A stretch of 64,000 nucleotides of DNA, from assembly GCF_001418205.1 (NCBI RefSeq), contig NZ_LIQF01000001.1, positions 62,001 through 126,000 of the forward strand, read 5' to 3'. Source of the stretch: Marinomonas fungiae. Its GTDB lineage: Bacteria > Pseudomonadota > Gammaproteobacteria > Pseudomonadales > Marinomonadaceae. Positions 1 to 11,117 of this stretch are shown piece by piece (the first letter of the stretch is position 1; each line of letters starts with the position of its first letter). A program made the translations under genes and the position numbers. The notes under the pieces were generated by a model. The model had not been told where the DNA came from. It made no database searches and saw only the letters and a list, made by a program, of their open reading frames with translations.

Positions 1-848
1 ACGATACGCCAAGAAGCGATCTTCATGACCAACAGCACACCACCGCCAATCAAGATCGCAAGGGTAGATGTCTCACCCATAGAACCTTGAATAAAGCCGA
101 AGAACGCATCAGACCAAGAAACAGAAAGTGCCTCTATGCCACCTGCAGCCATTTGGCTCAATGCAGTCGCACCCGAGAAACCATCTACCGCTGTCCATAC
201 TGCATCACCAGACATCGAAGCAGGGTACGCAAAGAATAGGAACGCACGACCAGCAAGTGCTGGGTTAAGGAAGTTCTTACCCGTACCACCAAATACTTCT
301 TTACCTAGAACCACACCGAAAGTGATACCTAGAGCAACTTGCCACAATGGGATCGTAGCCGGAAGCGTTAGCGCGAATAGGATAGAGGTCACGAAGAAAC
401 CTTCGTTGACTTCGTGTTTACGTACTGCAGCGAACAAAACTTCCCAGAAACCACCGACAACAAATGTCGTTAAGTAAACTGGCAAGAAGTACATTGCGCC
501 GTAAATCATGTTATCCCACACACTGTCTACGTTGTACGCAGTCAATGCACCGATAACACCTTGACGCCAAGTATCGGCAGGAACCGCACCCATTGCATCC
601 AAAGCAGTATTCGCTTGGAAACCAATGTTGTACATACCGAAGAACATGGCAGGGAATGTACACATCCAAACAAGGATCATGACACGCTTCATATCTACCG
701 CATCACGAACATGAGAACCGCCTTTCGTGACACTACTAGGACGGTAGAAAATAGTGTCTACCGCTTCGTAAAGCGCGTACCACTTTTCATATTTGCCGCC
801 TGAATGAAATTCAGGCTCCATTTTATCTAGAATATTTCTAAGACCCAT
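1..848 (-). CDS. nqrB: Na+-translocating NADH:quinone reductase subunit B (partial, 3' end outside window)
   Basis: The reading frame starts at an ATG (complement of 846-848) and runs off the left edge, so only about 282 N-terminal residues are present. NqrB is the membrane subunit of the Na+-pumping NADH:ubiquinone reductase and carries a covalently bound FMN. The flavin-attachment motif SGAT is visible, with the acceptor threonine at about residue 228, close to Thr236 of the Vibrio cholerae protein. Several hydrophobic segments are evident. It starts 3 bases after the nqrA stop codon, so the two are certainly one operon. The rest of the operon (nqrC-F) would lie to the left of the window. 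Identification is firm. Confidence 0.95.
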   Translation of the reverse strand, partial: MGLRNILDKMEPEFHSGGKYEKWYALYEAVDTIFYRPSSVTKGGSHVRDAVDMKRVMILVWMCTFPAMFFGMYNIGFQANTALDAMGAVPADTWRQGVIGALTAYNVDSVWDNMIYGAMYFLPVYLTTFVVGGFWEVLFAAVRKHEVNEGFFVTSILFALTLPATIPLWQVALGITFGVVLGKEVFGGTGKNFLNPALAGRAFLFFAYPASMSGDAVWTAVDGFSGATALSQMAAGGIEALSVSWSDAFFGFIQGSMGETSTLAILIGGGVLLVMKIASWRI

Positions 849-851
849 GGA

Positions 852-2189
852 TTAACCCTCTTTCTCAATCGTTGTGAGACAGTCACGCAGAATTGGGCCG
901 TATTCAAACTTACCAGAACAAGCGTATGTCATTAACGCCAGATCTTCTTCATCAAGTTCAAGACAGCCTAGTTTCTGAGCCTGCTCAGTGTCGCCTACTA
1001 CCAAAGCGCGCAATAATTGAGTTGGAAGAATATCCAACGGCATCAAACGCTCGAAGTTGCCCAAAGGCAGCATAGTACGATCACTACCGTTAGTCGTAGT
1101 TGTCATGTTGAACAAAGACTTACCCGTTAGTTTAGAGATAAACACGTTCAATACGGAGTGTTTCTCAAAACCAGCACGCAAATAGTGCATCATCTGACGC
1201 TCACGACCTTCAGCAAGTACAACGACTTGAGAGTGGTAACGACCTAGGAAAGCGTATGGACCAGTCGCTTTACGACCAGACAACACGGAGCCAGAGATAA
1301 TACGGTTATCACCTTCTAGCAGTTCACCGGAAACCAATTGATTTAGGTCCGCACCAACAACTGTACGTAGCAAACGCGGTTTAGAGACCTGTGGACCACC
1401 AAGGGCGATAACACGAGTCATATCCAATTGACCGTTTACGAACAGTTCACCAATGGCAACAACGTCTTGGTAATCAACAGACCAAACCGTTTTCTTGTCG
1501 CTAACTGGATCTAGGAAATGAATATGCGTGCCAGCCAAACCTGCAGGGTGCTTACCAGAAAACTCTTCAACCACAACATCAGAAGTTGTCGGGATTTTGC
1601 TTTCAGGGGCTTTACACAGGAACACTTTACCTTCTGTCAAACGTGTTAGAACAGTCAAACCGTCAGCAAAGGCTTCCGCTTTATCTGCTAGCACCACAGC
1701 AGGATCTGCTGCTAGAGGGTTAGTATCGATGGCTGTAACGAAGATTGAGTGAGGAACTGAATCAACTGCAGGAACTTTAGAGAAAGGACGAGTACGAAAC
1801 GCAGTCCATAAACCAGACTCAACAAGACTTTCAACCGCCTTGCTTCGCTCTAGAGACTTAAGCTCAGAACCCGAGTACTTTGGAAATTCAACGGCATCAT
1901 TACCTTCAACTTTAATGACGACCGACTGTAGCATACGTCGTTCACCGCGATTAATCGCAGCGATAGTACCTGAGGCTGGGGCGGTATACTTTACTCCTTC
2001 CGTTTTTTTATCCGTAAAGATAACCTGCCCTTTTTTGACCTTATCACCTTCCGCAACCAGCATGGTCGGTTTCATACCATGATAGTCAGGTCCGATGATC
2101 GCAACCGATTTCGCGGCTGGAGCATCCTCAATCACCTGATTGGGAGCACCGCTGATCGGCAGATCTAGGCCTTTCGTAATTTTATACAT
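852..2189 (-). CDS. nqrA: Na+-translocating NADH:quinone reductase subunit A
   Basis: The protein is 445 residues from the ATG at 2189, and begins [14 protein letters not shown], typical of NqrA. The frame stays open to 2219 with TTG/GTG codons, but that would add ten non-conserved residues, so the internal ATG is preferred. NqrA is the cytoplasmic peripheral subunit of the six-subunit Na+-pumping NADH dehydrogenase of marine bacteria, which powers sodium-driven transport. It has the usual family length (about 446). It is the first gene of the operon and is followed directly by nqrB. NhaB, encoded about 6 kb away, fits the same sodium economy. Confidence 0.95.
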   Translation of the reverse strand: MYKITKGLDLPISGAPNQVIEDAPAAKSVAIIGPDYHGMKPTMLVAEGDKVKKGQVIFTDKKTEGVKYTAPASGTIAAINRGERRMLQSVVIKVEGNDAVEFPKYSGSELKSLERSKAVESLVESGLWTAFRTRPFSKVPAVDSVPHSIFVTAIDTNPLAADPAVVLADKAEAFADGLTVLTRLTEGKVFLCKAPESKIPTTSDVVVEEFSGKHPAGLAGTHIHFLDPVSDKKTVWSVDYQDVVAIGELFVNGQLDMTRVIALGGPQVSKPRLLRTVVGADLNQLVSGELLEGDNRIISGSVLSGRKATGPYAFLGRYHSQVVVLAEGRERQMMHYLRAGFEKHSVLNVFISKLTGKSLFNMTTTTNGSDRTMLPLGNFERLMPLDILPTQLLRALVVGDTEQAQKLGCLELDEEDLALMTYACSGKFEYGPILRDCLTTIEKEG

Positions 2190-2327
2190 ATGTTCTGCCC
2201 AACAAAAATTGAACACCAAAGCGTACCTACGCTACTGGACCAAATCCCCTCCGGGAAAGCATTTTGATCCTCGCCACCTAAAAGGTAGTTTTATAACGTA
2301 ATATCACTTCACCGAAAAAACCGTCGT

Positions 2328-2356
2328 ATTATAAAGATCATTGCCGTCGTTGACTA
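2328..2356 (-). promoter_or_regulatory. Candidate sigma-70 promoter of the nqr operon in a 400-base divergent spacer
   Basis: Reading leftward, a perfect TATAAT (complement of 2328-2333) lies 17 bases after TAGTCA (complement of 2351-2356, 4 of 6 matches to TTGACA). Transcription would start near 2321, giving a leader of about 130 bases before nqrA. The rest of the 2190-2589 spacer is AT-rich. It also holds a weaker rightward candidate for folX (TTGCGA at 2523-2528, CAGAAT at 2546-2551, 17-base spacing). No other structure was seen in the spacer. Confidence 0.4.
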
Positions 2357-2589
2357 CTCTTGGACAGTTCCTTTACCTATGCGGAATGGTCAAAAACAAA
2401 GAAATACTAACTATAAGCGGCGTTTATTTTAGTGATTGCGACTGAACTTTCTGTATTTTTATTACATAAACACACTAATCCGAACTTTACTATTTTTTCC
2501 CCGCTTGTTTGCGCTTCAGTGGTTGCGACAACCCAGCTAACGCGACAGAATAGCATTTAGGCATTTACATACTTTTAGGGAAACGCGTT

Positions 2590-2952
2590 ATGTCACATGC
2601 AGCACAGATACGTATCAAAAACTTGCGTTTGCGTACCTACATTGGCTTTAACGATGAAGAACAAAAGAATTTACAAGACGTCGTTATTAACGCCTTGATC
2701 GAATACCCAGCCGAGCAGGCCTGCCATAGCGATGACGTTACTCATGCGGTGAACTATAAAACCATCTGCAAACAGCTGATCGCACATGTTGAAAACCATC
2801 GCTTTTTACTGCTCGAGAGTCTCACCACGCAACTTTTAGACATCTGTCTAATGCCAGAGCAAGTGACCTATGCCGAGGTCGAAGTCGATAAACCTCATGC
2901 CTTGCGCTTTGCCGATTCAGTATCCTTTCGCTTAGCCAAACATAAATCATAA
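2590..2952 (+). CDS. folX: Dihydroneopterin triphosphate 2'-epimerase
   Basis: This 120-residue protein belongs to the FolB/FolX tunnelling fold. It resembles E. coli FolX rather than the aldolase FolB: the N-terminal [13 protein letters not shown] and the C-terminal [19 protein letters not shown] segments match FolX closely. FolX epimerises 7,8-dihydroneopterin triphosphate to the monapterin form in the cytoplasm, and so supplies tetrahydromonapterin rather than folate. It starts with ATG and lies 12 bases before mfd, probably cotranscribed with it. Identification rests on recalled family sequence; a FolB-type activity cannot be excluded without alignment. Confidence 0.85.
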   Translation: MSHAAQIRIKNLRLRTYIGFNDEEQKNLQDVVINALIEYPAEQACHSDDVTHAVNYKTICKQLIAHVENHRFLLLESLTTQLLDICLMPEQVTYAEVEVDKPHALRFADSVSFRLAKHKS

Positions 2953-2964
2953 TTAGCCTGACCA

Positions 2965-5900
2965 ATGACCACACAACACTCACTAAACTTTGCTGCGGGT
3001 TTCAAGAACTTTCTCGATAGCCACAATCTTAGCCACAAAGCGAAGCACATCGTCGATTTAGCACTGACACAAAACAAACCGCTGCTTTACATTGCCGCCA
3101 GCGCCACAGAGCTAAACGAAATCGAGGATAATATTCGCTTTTTCCTTGGTGATAACACCTCCGTATTACGCTTTTCAGATTGGGAAACGCTACCCTACGA
3201 CAGCTTTTCACCGCATCAAGACATCATCTCAGACCGCCTGAACACCTTGGCACAAATTCGTGACCTAAGCTCAGGCGTAATCCTAACCACAATCTCCTCT
3301 GCTCTGACGCGCATCTGCCCTGAAGAGCACATTGATGCCCAACGCTTTGAACTCAAACTGGGACAACGTTTAGCGCAAAAGCAGTTAATCGATCGCCTAA
3401 GCAACGGCGGCTATTTAAATGTTGAAACCGTTACCACTCATGGCGAATTCGCGGTACGCGGCGCCATCATGGACATTTACCCGATGGGGGTCATCAACCC
3501 TGTACGAGTGGAATGGTTTGACGATGAAATCGAGTCGATTCGCTGGTTTGATGTAGACACTCAGCGAACCATCGAAAAAGTCAATGAAATCAAGATTCTG
3601 CCAGCACGTGAAATCGCCACAACCCAACAAGGCATCACCGGATTTCGCAAACGCTTTCGTGAACGCTTTGATATCGATCCATTAAGTAGCCCCATTTACC
3701 AAGATGTCTCAGAAGGCATTATTCCTGGTGGTATTGAATACTACCTACCACTATTCTTTGAGCAAACTGGCACCCTATTTGATTATTTAACTGCGGATAC
3801 TTTGATCTTGCGAAATGAGCAGATCAATGAATACGTTGGCGCCACACTACTTGATTACAAAACACGTCACGAATCTCTGGCCTACGATATTCAGAGACCG
3901 ATTCTGAAGCCAAGCGAACTATGCCTGTTAGAAGGCGAATTCTTTTCCAAATTAAATGAATTCTCGGGGGTTGTCTTTCATACCGATAGCGCCCCCGAAG
4001 CAGCTCTTCCTGAGCTGACAGCCGAAAATCAAGGTCGAGCCAGTTTTACCAAGCTCTCAGATTTCTTGGCCAGCAACGGTCAAGCAACCTTGTTGGTTGC
4101 GGAGTCTGCCGGGCGACGCGAAGCACTTCTCGAATTACTGCAAGACGCTAAAATCAAACCAAAACAATGCCACAACTGGCAAGAGTTTGAACAACAAAGT
4201 AGCGGCATTTTCATTACCGAAGGCCTTTTATCTCACGGGTTCAAACTGCCCAAGCACATCGTCATTTCAGAGAGTGATTTACTGGGCGAGCGCGTCACTC
4301 AATCGCGCCGTCGTAAAGCGTCAAACATTGATGAAGACGCTATCATCCGCAACCTGACTGAGTTGCGCTTGGGCGCTCCTGTAGTTCATATCGATCACGG
4401 GGTTGGACGCTATTTGGGCCTAACCAATCTCTCCATTGATGGACAAGAAACCGAGCTGCTTACCCTTGGTTATGCCAACGAAGCCAAGCTTTACGTGCCT
4501 GTGTCTTCATTGCAGTTGATCTCACGTTACACCGGCGCAGACGAAGAACACGCCCCACTACATAAACTCGGAACTGACAAGTGGAGTACAGCGAAGCAAA
4601 AAGCCGCAGAAAAAGCCCGAGACACGGCCGCTGAGCTATTGGAAATCTACGCGAAACGTGAATCTAAAATTGGCCATGCTTTTGCCTCGCCCGATGAGTC
4701 ATACAAACAATTTGCCGCTGGCTTTCCATTTGAAGAAACGCCTGACCAACAGCTCGCCATTGATGCGGTAATTCGCGATATGTCGTCAAAAAAAGCCATG
4801 GATCGTCTTGTCTGTGGTGATGTGGGGTTTGGTAAAACCGAAGTGGCCATGCGTGCCGCCTTTTTAGCCGTACAAGATGGCAAACAGGTCGCAGTGTTAG
4901 TACCAACCACCCTGCTTGCACAACAACATTACGATAACTTTTGTGACCGCTTTGCCGACTGGCCTGTTCAAGTCGAGTTACTATCTCGCTTCCGCTCTGG
5001 AAAACAAACCAACGCAGCGATTGAGCGTATTAAGGAAGGTAAAGCTGACATTATCGTTGGCACCCACAAGCTGATTCAAGGGGACATCGATTTTGCCAAC
5101 CTTGGACTGGTTATTATCGATGAAGAGCACCGCTTTGGCGTAAAACAAAAAGATCAATTCAAAGCCTTACGAGCCGAAGTAGACATTTTAACCCTGACGG
5201 CAACACCGATTCCACGAACCTTAAACATGTCGCTTAGCGGCATTCGTGATTTGTCAATTATCGCCACACCACCTGCGAAACGCTTGTCTGTAAAAACATT
5301 TGTAAAACAGAAAGATACGCATCAAATTCGCGAAGCGATTTTGCGTGAACTCTATCGTGGCGGCCAGGTGTACTACCTTCATAACGAAGTAAAATCGATC
5401 GAGAAAGCGGCAGAAGACTTGAAAGACTTGATCCCAGAAGCACGCATTATCGTTGGCCATGGACAAATGCGCGAACGCGAGCTTGAGCAAGTGATGGCAG
5501 ACTTCTATCACAAGCGCGCCAACGTTCTGGTATGTTCAACCATCATCGAAACCGGTATCGATGTACCTAACGCCAACACCATTATCATTGAACGAGCTGA
5601 TAAGTTTGGTCTGGCCCAGCTACACCAATTACGCGGCCGTGTTGGTCGCTCACACCACCAAGCCTACGCGTACTTGTTAACCCCGAATGATCGCAAAGTG
5701 ACACCTGATGCAGAAAAGCGCCTTGAAGCCATCAGTATGGCGGACACTCTTGGTGCAGGTTTCACTCTTGCCACCCATGACCTCGAGATTCGAGGCACAG
5801 GTGAGTTACTGGGCGAAGGACAGAGCGGGCATATTGAACACGTTGGCTTCTCTTTGTTTATGGACATGCTCAACCGAGCGGTAAAATCTTTGAAAAATGG

Positions 5901-6366
5901 TGAATCGCCAGACGTAGATATCAGCTCACCGCAGCAAACCGAAATCAATTTACGTATTCCTGCACTGATTCCAGAAGACTATCTGGGAGACGTTCATATG
6001 CGCTTGATGCTCTATAAACGTATCGCCAGTGCCAAAGACGAGGATCAACTGAAAGAACTGCAGGTAGAAATGATTGACCGTTTCGGCTTACTGCCGGACG
6101 CGACCAAAAATCTATTCCGTCAGACAGGATTGAAATTTAAGGCTGAAGCTCTTGGCATCAATAAAATTGAAGCCAACCAGCATGAAGGCAAGATCCACTT
6201 CAAGAGCAACACCCCGATTGATCCAATGAAGTTGATCAGCTTAATTCAAACCAAACCTGAGCAATTCAAACTGTCGGGCTCGGATACGCTCCGTTTTATT
6301 GCTAATATGCCAAATGCAGATGAGCGTTTCACACACACACTAAAAACATTGGAACAGTTACATTGA
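2965..6366 (+). CDS. mfd: Transcription-repair coupling factor
   Basis: A 1133-residue protein, the normal Mfd length (E. coli 1148). Mfd is a DNA translocase that removes RNA polymerase stalled at lesions and recruits UvrA. The order is UvrB-homology N-terminal region, RNA polymerase interaction domain, RecG-like helicase motor and C-terminal TRCF domain. Visible motor motifs include Walker A GDVGFGKT near residue 616, the DEEH box near residue 718, the TATPIPRT motif, and the QLRGRVGRS motif near residue 885. The stop codon overlaps the start of csiV. No truncation or odd residues were noticed. Confidence 0.97.
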   Translation: MTTQHSLNFAAGFKNFLDSHNLSHKAKHIVDLALTQNKPLLYIAASATELNEIEDNIRFFLGDNTSVLRFSDWETLPYDSFSPHQDIISDRLNTLAQIRDLSSGVILTTISSALTRICPEEHIDAQRFELKLGQRLAQKQLIDRLSNGGYLNVETVTTHGEFAVRGAIMDIYPMGVINPVRVEWFDDEIESIRWFDVDTQRTIEKVNEIKILPAREIATTQQGITGFRKRFRERFDIDPLSSPIYQDVSEGIIPGGIEYYLPLFFEQTGTLFDYLTADTLILRNEQINEYVGATLLDYKTRHESLAYDIQRPILKPSELCLLEGEFFSKLNEFSGVVFHTDSAPEAALPELTAENQGRASFTKLSDFLASNGQATLLVAESAGRREALLELLQDAKIKPKQCHNWQEFEQQSSGIFITEGLLSHGFKLPKHIVISESDLLGERVTQSRRRKASNIDEDAIIRNLTELRLGAPVVHIDHGVGRYLGLTNLSIDGQETELLTLGYANEAKLYVPVSSLQLISRYTGADEEHAPLHKLGTDKWSTAKQKAAEKARDTAAELLEIYAKRESKIGHAFASPDESYKQFAAGFPFEETPDQQLAIDAVIRDMSSKKAMDRLVCGDVGFGKTEVAMRAAFLAVQDGKQVAVLVPTTLLAQQHYDNFCDRFADWPVQVELLSRFRSGKQTNAAIERIKEGKADIIVGTHKLIQGDIDFANLGLVIIDEEHRFGVKQKDQFKALRAEVDILTLTATPIPRTLNMSLSGIRDLSIIATPPAKRLSVKTFVKQKDTHQIREAILRELYRGGQVYYLHNEVKSIEKAAEDLKDLIPEARIIVGHGQMRERELEQVMADFYHKRANVLVCSTIIETGIDVPNANTIIIERADKFGLAQLHQLRGRVGRSHHQAYAYLLTPNDRKVTPDAEKRLEAISMADTLGAGFTLATHDLEIRGTGELLGEGQSGHIEHVGFSLFMDMLNRAVKSLKNGESPDVDISSPQQTEINLRIPALIPEDYLGDVHMRLMLYKRIASAKDEDQLKELQVEMIDRFGLLPDATKNLFRQTGLKFKAEALGINKIEANQHEGKIHFKSNTPIDPMKLISLIQTKPEQFKLSGSDTLRFIANMPNADERFTHTLKTLEQLH

Positions 6367-7094
6367 AAACATTTCCACTTTTTATCCTAGGACTTTTGAC
6401 TAGCGCCTACGTGCAAGCCGCCAGCATTAATCTGGATAACATTGATCTAAATAAAGCACGTGCCTACCAAGCCTATGTAATGACGTTTGAATGGCCTAAA
6501 AATGCCAGCTCTGAAAACGTTGAATATCAGGATCTTTTCTCTTTAGAAGGCCTTAACCGCTTTGGTTCAAGCTCAAATTCTGCCGCGCCCAACGGCATAC
6601 CGAACCCATTTGCTAAATTTCAACGCACACTCAATAGCCGTACACATGTGCTGAGTAATAACTCGTGGACGCTGATATTCCCAGATACAGGGGCATCAAT
6701 CTCAGAGAGCTTCCAGAGTAGTGAGCAGGAGAATGGTTACGCGACATTCACTGGTCAAGTAACCTTCACATTAAATCGCTATTTAGAAAGCAACCTGAGA
6801 TATCAGCACTATTTGTTTGGTCAGCCAGCACAAGCACCACAACAAATCGAGCAAACGCAGCCAACGCAGCCAACGCAAATATACGCTTCAGATAATGTGC
6901 CGCAGGCTTACCAGGAGACTTATCCCTTGCAGCAAGGCACTTGGGATGGCCCTACTCAGGTTTTGTCATTGCACTTTCACAACAAAACTGCGAGCCAAAA
7001 ACTTAATTATGTAGACCACCCAATTATCGGCACCCTGATTTACTTTGAGCCGCTAGACTTAGAGCAAGCCATTGATTTAGCCACTCGACGTTGA
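6363..7094 (+). CDS. csiV: CsiV-family periplasmic (peptidoglycan-binding) protein
   Basis: A 243-residue protein with an N-terminal signal peptide (hydrophobic core FPLFILGLLTSAYVQA, likely cleavage near residue 19). It starts with TTG inside a TTGA overlap with the mfd stop codon, which indicates translational coupling. The C-terminal stretch LNYVDHPIIGTLIYFEPL matches the conserved end of the CsiV family (PF10972), periplasmic proteins linked to cell shape and peptidoglycan in Vibrio and found next to mfd in several gammaproteobacteria. A Gln/Thr/Pro-rich linker (around residues 150-170) includes a QPTQPTQ repeat. Function here is inferred from family and position. Confidence 0.75.
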   Translation: MKTFPLFILGLLTSAYVQAASINLDNIDLNKARAYQAYVMTFEWPKNASSENVEYQDLFSLEGLNRFGSSSNSAAPNGIPNPFAKFQRTLNSRTHVLSNNSWTLIFPDTGASISESFQSSEQENGYATFTGQVTFTLNRYLESNLRYQHYLFGQPAQAPQQIEQTQPTQPTQIYASDNVPQAYQETYPLQQGTWDGPTQVLSLHFHNKTASQKLNYVDHPIIGTLIYFEPLDLEQAIDLATRR

Positions 7095-7103
7095 GTTTTG
7101 AGC

Positions 7104-7138
7104 AAAAAAATCCCGCTTATGCCAGCGGGATTTTTTTT
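7104..7138. terminator. Bidirectional rho-independent terminator between csiV and sohB
   Basis: The hairpin ATCCCGCT-TATGCC-AGCGGGAT is flanked by an A-run on the left and eight T on the right. It therefore ends both the rightward folX-mfd-csiV transcript and leftward sohB. Confidence 0.9.
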
Positions 7139-7150
7139 GGAGGGGAAAAC

Positions 7151-8176
7151 TTAGTAACCTCGGTGATGCAGCACCTTAGATAACCAACCAGTAGCCTTAT
7201 GCTCTATTGCCGACAATACACCCAAGCCAAGACGCTCTGTTAACGCTTTTGGTTCACGGAAAGCCACTTGCAGCACATCGAAATCATGGTAATACTGCTC
7301 AAGGTAGGTATCACTGGTCATCATCACATCGGCCAATTTATTCTCAATTGCTTCTGAGCCATACCAAGTCTCACCCGTAGCAATAGCTTCAATGTCCAAT
7401 ATTGGTCGATTTTGAGACACAAAACGCTTAAACAGATCATGAGTGTCTTCTAGATCTTGCTTAAACTTTTCTCGCCCTTCTTCGGTGTTTTCACCCAGCA
7501 TGGTCAAGGTACGCTTGTATTTTCCAGCCGTGTGCAGCTCCACATCAATGGTGTTACGCTCTAACAATCGATGGATATTCGGAATCTGTGCCACTACACC
7601 GATAGAGCCCAGAATAGCAAACGGCGCCGCGACAATCTTATCTGCCACGCAGGCCATCATATAACCACCGCTCGCCGCCACTTTATCAACCGTCACTGTC
7701 AGTGGAATACCACGATCGCGAATACGCTGTAATTGCGAAGCAGCTAAGCCATAACCGTGCACCATACCACCAGGGCTTTCTAAGCGAACAACCACTTCAT
7801 CATCGCGGGTTGCCACACTTAACACTGCCGTAATTTCCTCACGCAGCGACTGCACCGCAGACGCTTTGATGTCACCATCAAAATCTAATACATAGATGCG
7901 CTTCTTGGTTTCTCCCTCTTGGGCATTTTTCTGTAACGCTTTCTTATGTTTTTTCTCTTCTTTGTGCTGTTTTTTCAGAATCTTCTTATCGAACAACTGC
8001 TTGCTCAGCTCATTTTTCATGGACTGATAGCCATCGTTCAATTTGGTAATCGATAAGTGACCGCCTTTACGTTGCTTACTTTTGCCACTGGCGATCACAG
8101 AAAGGATCAACAGTATAATCAGTGCAATACTCAAAAGGCGTATTAAAAAACCTGCGTAATCCGCTATAAATTCCAA
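7151..8176 (-). CDS. sohB: Inner-membrane serine protease SohB (S49 family)
   Basis: A 341-residue protein with one N-terminal transmembrane helix (about residues 11-29), a Lys-rich stretch, and a peptidase S49 domain. The catalytic Ser is in AASGGY at Ser169, and the general-base Lys is most likely Lys221 in AGKYKRT. The 52-residue distance equals that between Ser178 and Lys230 of E. coli SohB. The start is TTG at 8176, preceded by AGGAG six bases upstream; no ATG or GTG competes. SohB is a signal-peptide-peptidase-like enzyme facing the periplasm. It is a single gene, convergent with csiV. Confidence 0.93.
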   Translation of the reverse strand: MEFIADYAGFLIRLLSIALIILLILSVIASGKSKQRKGGHLSITKLNDGYQSMKNELSKQLFDKKILKKQHKEEKKHKKALQKNAQEGETKKRIYVLDFDGDIKASAVQSLREEITAVLSVATRDDEVVVRLESPGGMVHGYGLAASQLQRIRDRGIPLTVTVDKVAASGGYMMACVADKIVAAPFAILGSIGVVAQIPNIHRLLERNTIDVELHTAGKYKRTLTMLGENTEEGREKFKQDLEDTHDLFKRFVSQNRPILDIEAIATGETWYGSEAIENKLADVMMTSDTYLEQYYHDFDVLQVAFREPKALTERLGLGVLSAIEHKATGWLSKVLHHRGY

Positions 8177-8359
8177 TGCACTCTCCTAACGGTTCTAAAG
8201 TGATGAACATACCTGTGGCCAATGATAATAGAGCCAGTTATGTATATAACAACCTGTAATTGTCCGTTCGTTGACTTTTTATGTCGCTCTTTTGCATTCG
8301 TTTGCTTAGTATTTCCTTTTTAATATGTACCAGCGGCAATCATAAAGGAGCGCATTTGA

Positions 8360-9865
8360 ATGAAAGCCTCATTATCACAAGCTTTCGGCAGTAATTTTTT
8401 AGGGTCCTCCCCACTCTGGTATAAGCAAACCATAATCGCGTTTCTCATCCTCAATCCGATTGTTTTAATGTCCATGGGGCCATTTGTCACTGGCTGGTTG
8501 TTGATTATTGAATTTATCTTCACCCTTGCCATGGCGCTTAAATGCTACCCATTACAGCCAGGTGGCCTGCTCGCCATTGAAGCGGTACTGCTCGGCTTAA
8601 CAACCAGTGAAGGTGTTTACCACGAAGTGGAAGGCAACATTGAAGTCATCCTACTACTGATGTTTATGGTGGCGGGCATCTACTTTATGAAAGACATGTT
8701 GCTGTTCATCTTTAATAAGCTGCTCATTCGCATCCGCTCAAAAGTCGCCATTTCGCTGGTATTTAGCTTTGCTGCAGCCCTACTCTCAGCGTTTCTAGAC
8801 GCCCTAACAGTGACTGCGGTACTTATTAGTGTCAGCGTGGGGTTCTACTCGGTGTACCACAAGGTCGCCTCTGGTCAGTCAAGCAACAGCGCACACGATC
8901 ACAGTGGTGACGATTCAATCTTACCGGTTAACCAAGAGGATCTAGCACAGTTCCGCGCTTTCCTGCGTAGTCTACTTATGCACGGCGCCGTCGGCACAGC
9001 ATTGGGCGGCGTTTGCACCCTCGTTGGCGAACCGCAAAACTTATTGATTGCACACGTAGCGGGCTGGGACTTTGTGGAGTTCTTTGTACGCATTGCACCT
9101 GTTTCTATGCCCGTTCTGGTAATGGGGCTGCTGACCGTAGTCGTTCTAGAGAAAACCAAATGGTTTGACTATGGTGCCAAGCTCCCTGAAAACGTACGCA
9201 ATATTCTCAAAAGCTTTGCCGACGAAGAAGCAGAGAAAAGCAACAGCAAGTTTAAGGCTCAATTGGTCGTACAAGGGATTGTAGCCATTATCCTAGTGTT
9301 TTCTCTGGCTTTCCATGTGGCGGAAGTAGGCTTAGTTGGCTTGATGGTCATTGTCCTATTAACATCAATGAACGGCATTACCGAAGAACATCGCATTGGT
9401 CACGCATTTGAAGAGGCTTTGCCTTTTACTGCATTACTGGTGGTATTCTTTAGTGTGGTCTCAGTCATCCACACACAACATTTGTTCCAACCGTTTATCG
9501 ACGCGGTATTGCAGTTACCAGAGGATATGCAGCCAATTATGTTCTTTATTGCCAATGGCTTGCTATCGGCCATTAGTGATAACGTCTTTGTGGCGACGGT
9601 GTACATTACTGAAATCAAAGCCGCCTTAGATGCTGGCATCATTAGCCGAGAACATTTTGATCTGTTAGCCATTGCCGTTAATACTGGCACCAACCTACCT
9701 AGTGTTGCGACCCCTAATGGTCAAGCAGCCTTTTTGTTCTTGCTGACTTCAGCCATTGCACCGCTGTTACGTTTATCTTACGGAAAAATGGTTTGGATGG
9801 CGCTGCCATACACTATCGTTTTATCAGTGGTGGGTGCTATTTCCGTCAGCTACCTAGCGATGTAA
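8360..9865 (+). CDS. nhaB: Na+/H+ antiporter NhaB
   Basis: A 501-residue, strongly hydrophobic protein with about a dozen transmembrane segments, matching NhaB in length and in N-terminal sequence ([19 protein letters not shown]). NhaB exchanges cytoplasmic Na+ for external protons at the inner membrane, important in saline habitats and alongside the Na+-pumping Nqr complex encoded at the left end. Acidic membrane residues such as those in [13 protein letters not shown] are present. A ribosome-binding site (AAAGGAG) precedes the ATG. It is monocistronic, with a strong terminator after it. Confidence 0.96.
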   Translation: MKASLSQAFGSNFLGSSPLWYKQTIIAFLILNPIVLMSMGPFVTGWLLIIEFIFTLAMALKCYPLQPGGLLAIEAVLLGLTTSEGVYHEVEGNIEVILLLMFMVAGIYFMKDMLLFIFNKLLIRIRSKVAISLVFSFAAALLSAFLDALTVTAVLISVSVGFYSVYHKVASGQSSNSAHDHSGDDSILPVNQEDLAQFRAFLRSLLMHGAVGTALGGVCTLVGEPQNLLIAHVAGWDFVEFFVRIAPVSMPVLVMGLLTVVVLEKTKWFDYGAKLPENVRNILKSFADEEAEKSNSKFKAQLVVQGIVAIILVFSLAFHVAEVGLVGLMVIVLLTSMNGITEEHRIGHAFEEALPFTALLVVFFSVVSVIHTQHLFQPFIDAVLQLPEDMQPIMFFIANGLLSAISDNVFVATVYITEIKAALDAGIISREHFDLLAIAVNTGTNLPSVATPNGQAAFLFLLTSAIAPLLRLSYGKMVWMALPYTIVLSVVGAISVSYLAM

Positions 9866-9882
9866 CCTCTTATACAAATAAT

Positions 9883-9916
9883 AAAAAACGCCAAGCAGTA
9901 CTGCTTGGCGTTTTTT
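9883..9916. terminator. Bidirectional terminator between nhaB and dnaQ
   Basis: A perfect 34-base palindrome: AAAAAACGCCAAGCAG, then TA, then its exact complement ending in six T. It serves both converging transcripts. Confidence 0.93.
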
Positions 9917-9938
9917 ATTGTGTGCTTTTGGTAAAAAA

Positions 9939-10673
9939 TTATTCCGTGGCTTCCGCCAGCTCCGGATTGTCCAGTTTTCGCCACAGTGACAAGCCCGATT
10001 TTTTATCAATCAAATCCAAGCGTTCATTATGACTGTCAAGCTCTGCCTGATTTGCTCTTAACACTTTCAAACGTGGACGATCTGACGAAATCCGGCGCAC
10101 TGCCAAACGGTCTTCTTCACTCTCATCGCCATCACCACCAAAACCGCCCATAGTGATCTGACCACCTGTCATCAGCAGATAAACATCCGCTAGAATCTCG
10201 GAGTCAAGCAAGGCGCCGTGTAATTCACGGTGTGAGTTATCAATACCGTAGCGCTTACACAGAGCGTCTAGACTATTCTTTTGCCCCGGATGTTTGCGTC
10301 GCGCATACACTAAGCTATCAAACACAGTACAAATATCTGCCACTTTGGGGAACTGCCCCAACAGCGAGAATTCATGATCAATAAAGCCCACGTCGAAGGG
10401 AGCGTTATGGATGATCAGCTCAGCACCTTTGATAAACTCCAAAAACTCCTGCGCTACCGCCGCAAACTTTGGTTTGTCCGCCAGAAACTCATTGCTGATA
10501 CCGTGGACTTTGAAGGCTTCTTCTTCCACTTCTCGCTCGGGATTGATGTATACGTGAAAATGTCGGTTAGTTAGTTTTCGCCCAACCATTTCCACACAAC
10601 CGATCTCAATAATCCGATGGCCTTGTTTCGGGTCGATGCCCGTTGTTTCTGTATCTAGAACTACTTGTCTCAT
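9939..10673 (-). CDS. dnaQ: DNA polymerase III epsilon subunit (3'-5' proofreading exonuclease)
   Basis: A 244-residue protein with the DEDDh exonuclease fold. The Exo I motif DTETTG is at residues 7-12 and the HGALLD part of Exo III follows the [12 protein letters not shown] segment. The C-terminal 60 residues are the tail that binds the polymerase alpha subunit. The product proofreads within the replicative polymerase core. Its ATG overlaps the rnhA stop codon by four bases (ATGA type), so rnhA and dnaQ are translationally coupled here, in contrast to the divergent rnhA/dnaQ arrangement of E. coli. Confidence 0.97.
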   Translation of the reverse strand: MRQVVLDTETTGIDPKQGHRIIEIGCVEMVGRKLTNRHFHVYINPEREVEEEAFKVHGISNEFLADKPKFAAVAQEFLEFIKGAELIIHNAPFDVGFIDHEFSLLGQFPKVADICTVFDSLVYARRKHPGQKNSLDALCKRYGIDNSHRELHGALLDSEILADVYLLMTGGQITMGGFGGDGDESEEDRLAVRRISSDRPRLKVLRANQAELDSHNERLDLIDKKSGLSLWRKLDNPELAEATE

Positions 10674-11113
10674 GCACGCGCTCTCAATTCATCAATGCCT
10701 TGGTTGGCCAACTCATCAGCGATTTCATTACCTTCAATTCCGGCATGGCCTTTTACCCAATGCCACTCTACCTGATGTTTTTGACACATTTCATCAAGTT
10801 GCTGCCAAAGGTCTTGGTTCTTAACAGGCTGCTTCGATGCTGTCTTCCACCCTTTACGCTTCCAACCGGCTAACCATTCGGTAATGCCTTTTTGCACATA
10901 AGAAGAGTCGGTGTATAACGCCACTTTGCAAGGTTCTTTTAGCGCTTTTAAACCTTCAATCGCACCCATCAATTCCATACGGTTGTTGGTGGTATCGTGC
11001 TCACCACCACATAATCGCTTTTCATGAGGACCAAAGGTTAACCAAGCTCCCCAACCGCCAATGCCAGGATTGCCTTTACAAGCACCGTCGGTATAGAGCG
11101 TCACTTCTTTCAT
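10670..11113 (-). CDS. rnhA: Ribonuclease HI
   Basis: A 147-residue protein that cleaves the RNA strand of RNA-DNA hybrids. The four metal-binding carboxylates are visible: Asp in LYTDGAC (residue 9), Glu in NRMELMGA, Asp in LYTDSSY and Asp in EIADELAN. The length is normal for bacterial RNase HI (about 150-155). It lies 4 bases after the methyltransferase gene and overlaps dnaQ, forming a three-gene leftward unit. Confidence 0.96.
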   Translation of the reverse strand: MKEVTLYTDGACKGNPGIGGWGAWLTFGPHEKRLCGGEHDTTNNRMELMGAIEGLKALKEPCKVALYTDSSYVQKGITEWLAGWKRKGWKTASKQPVKNQDLWQQLDEMCQKHQVEWHWVKGHAGIEGNEIADELANQGIDELRARA

Positions 11114-11117
11114 TAAA

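Noticed and set aside
2590-2952. Calling the gene folB (dihydroneopterin aldolase)
   Set aside because: The N- and C-terminal sequences follow E. coli FolX closely, more so than FolB.
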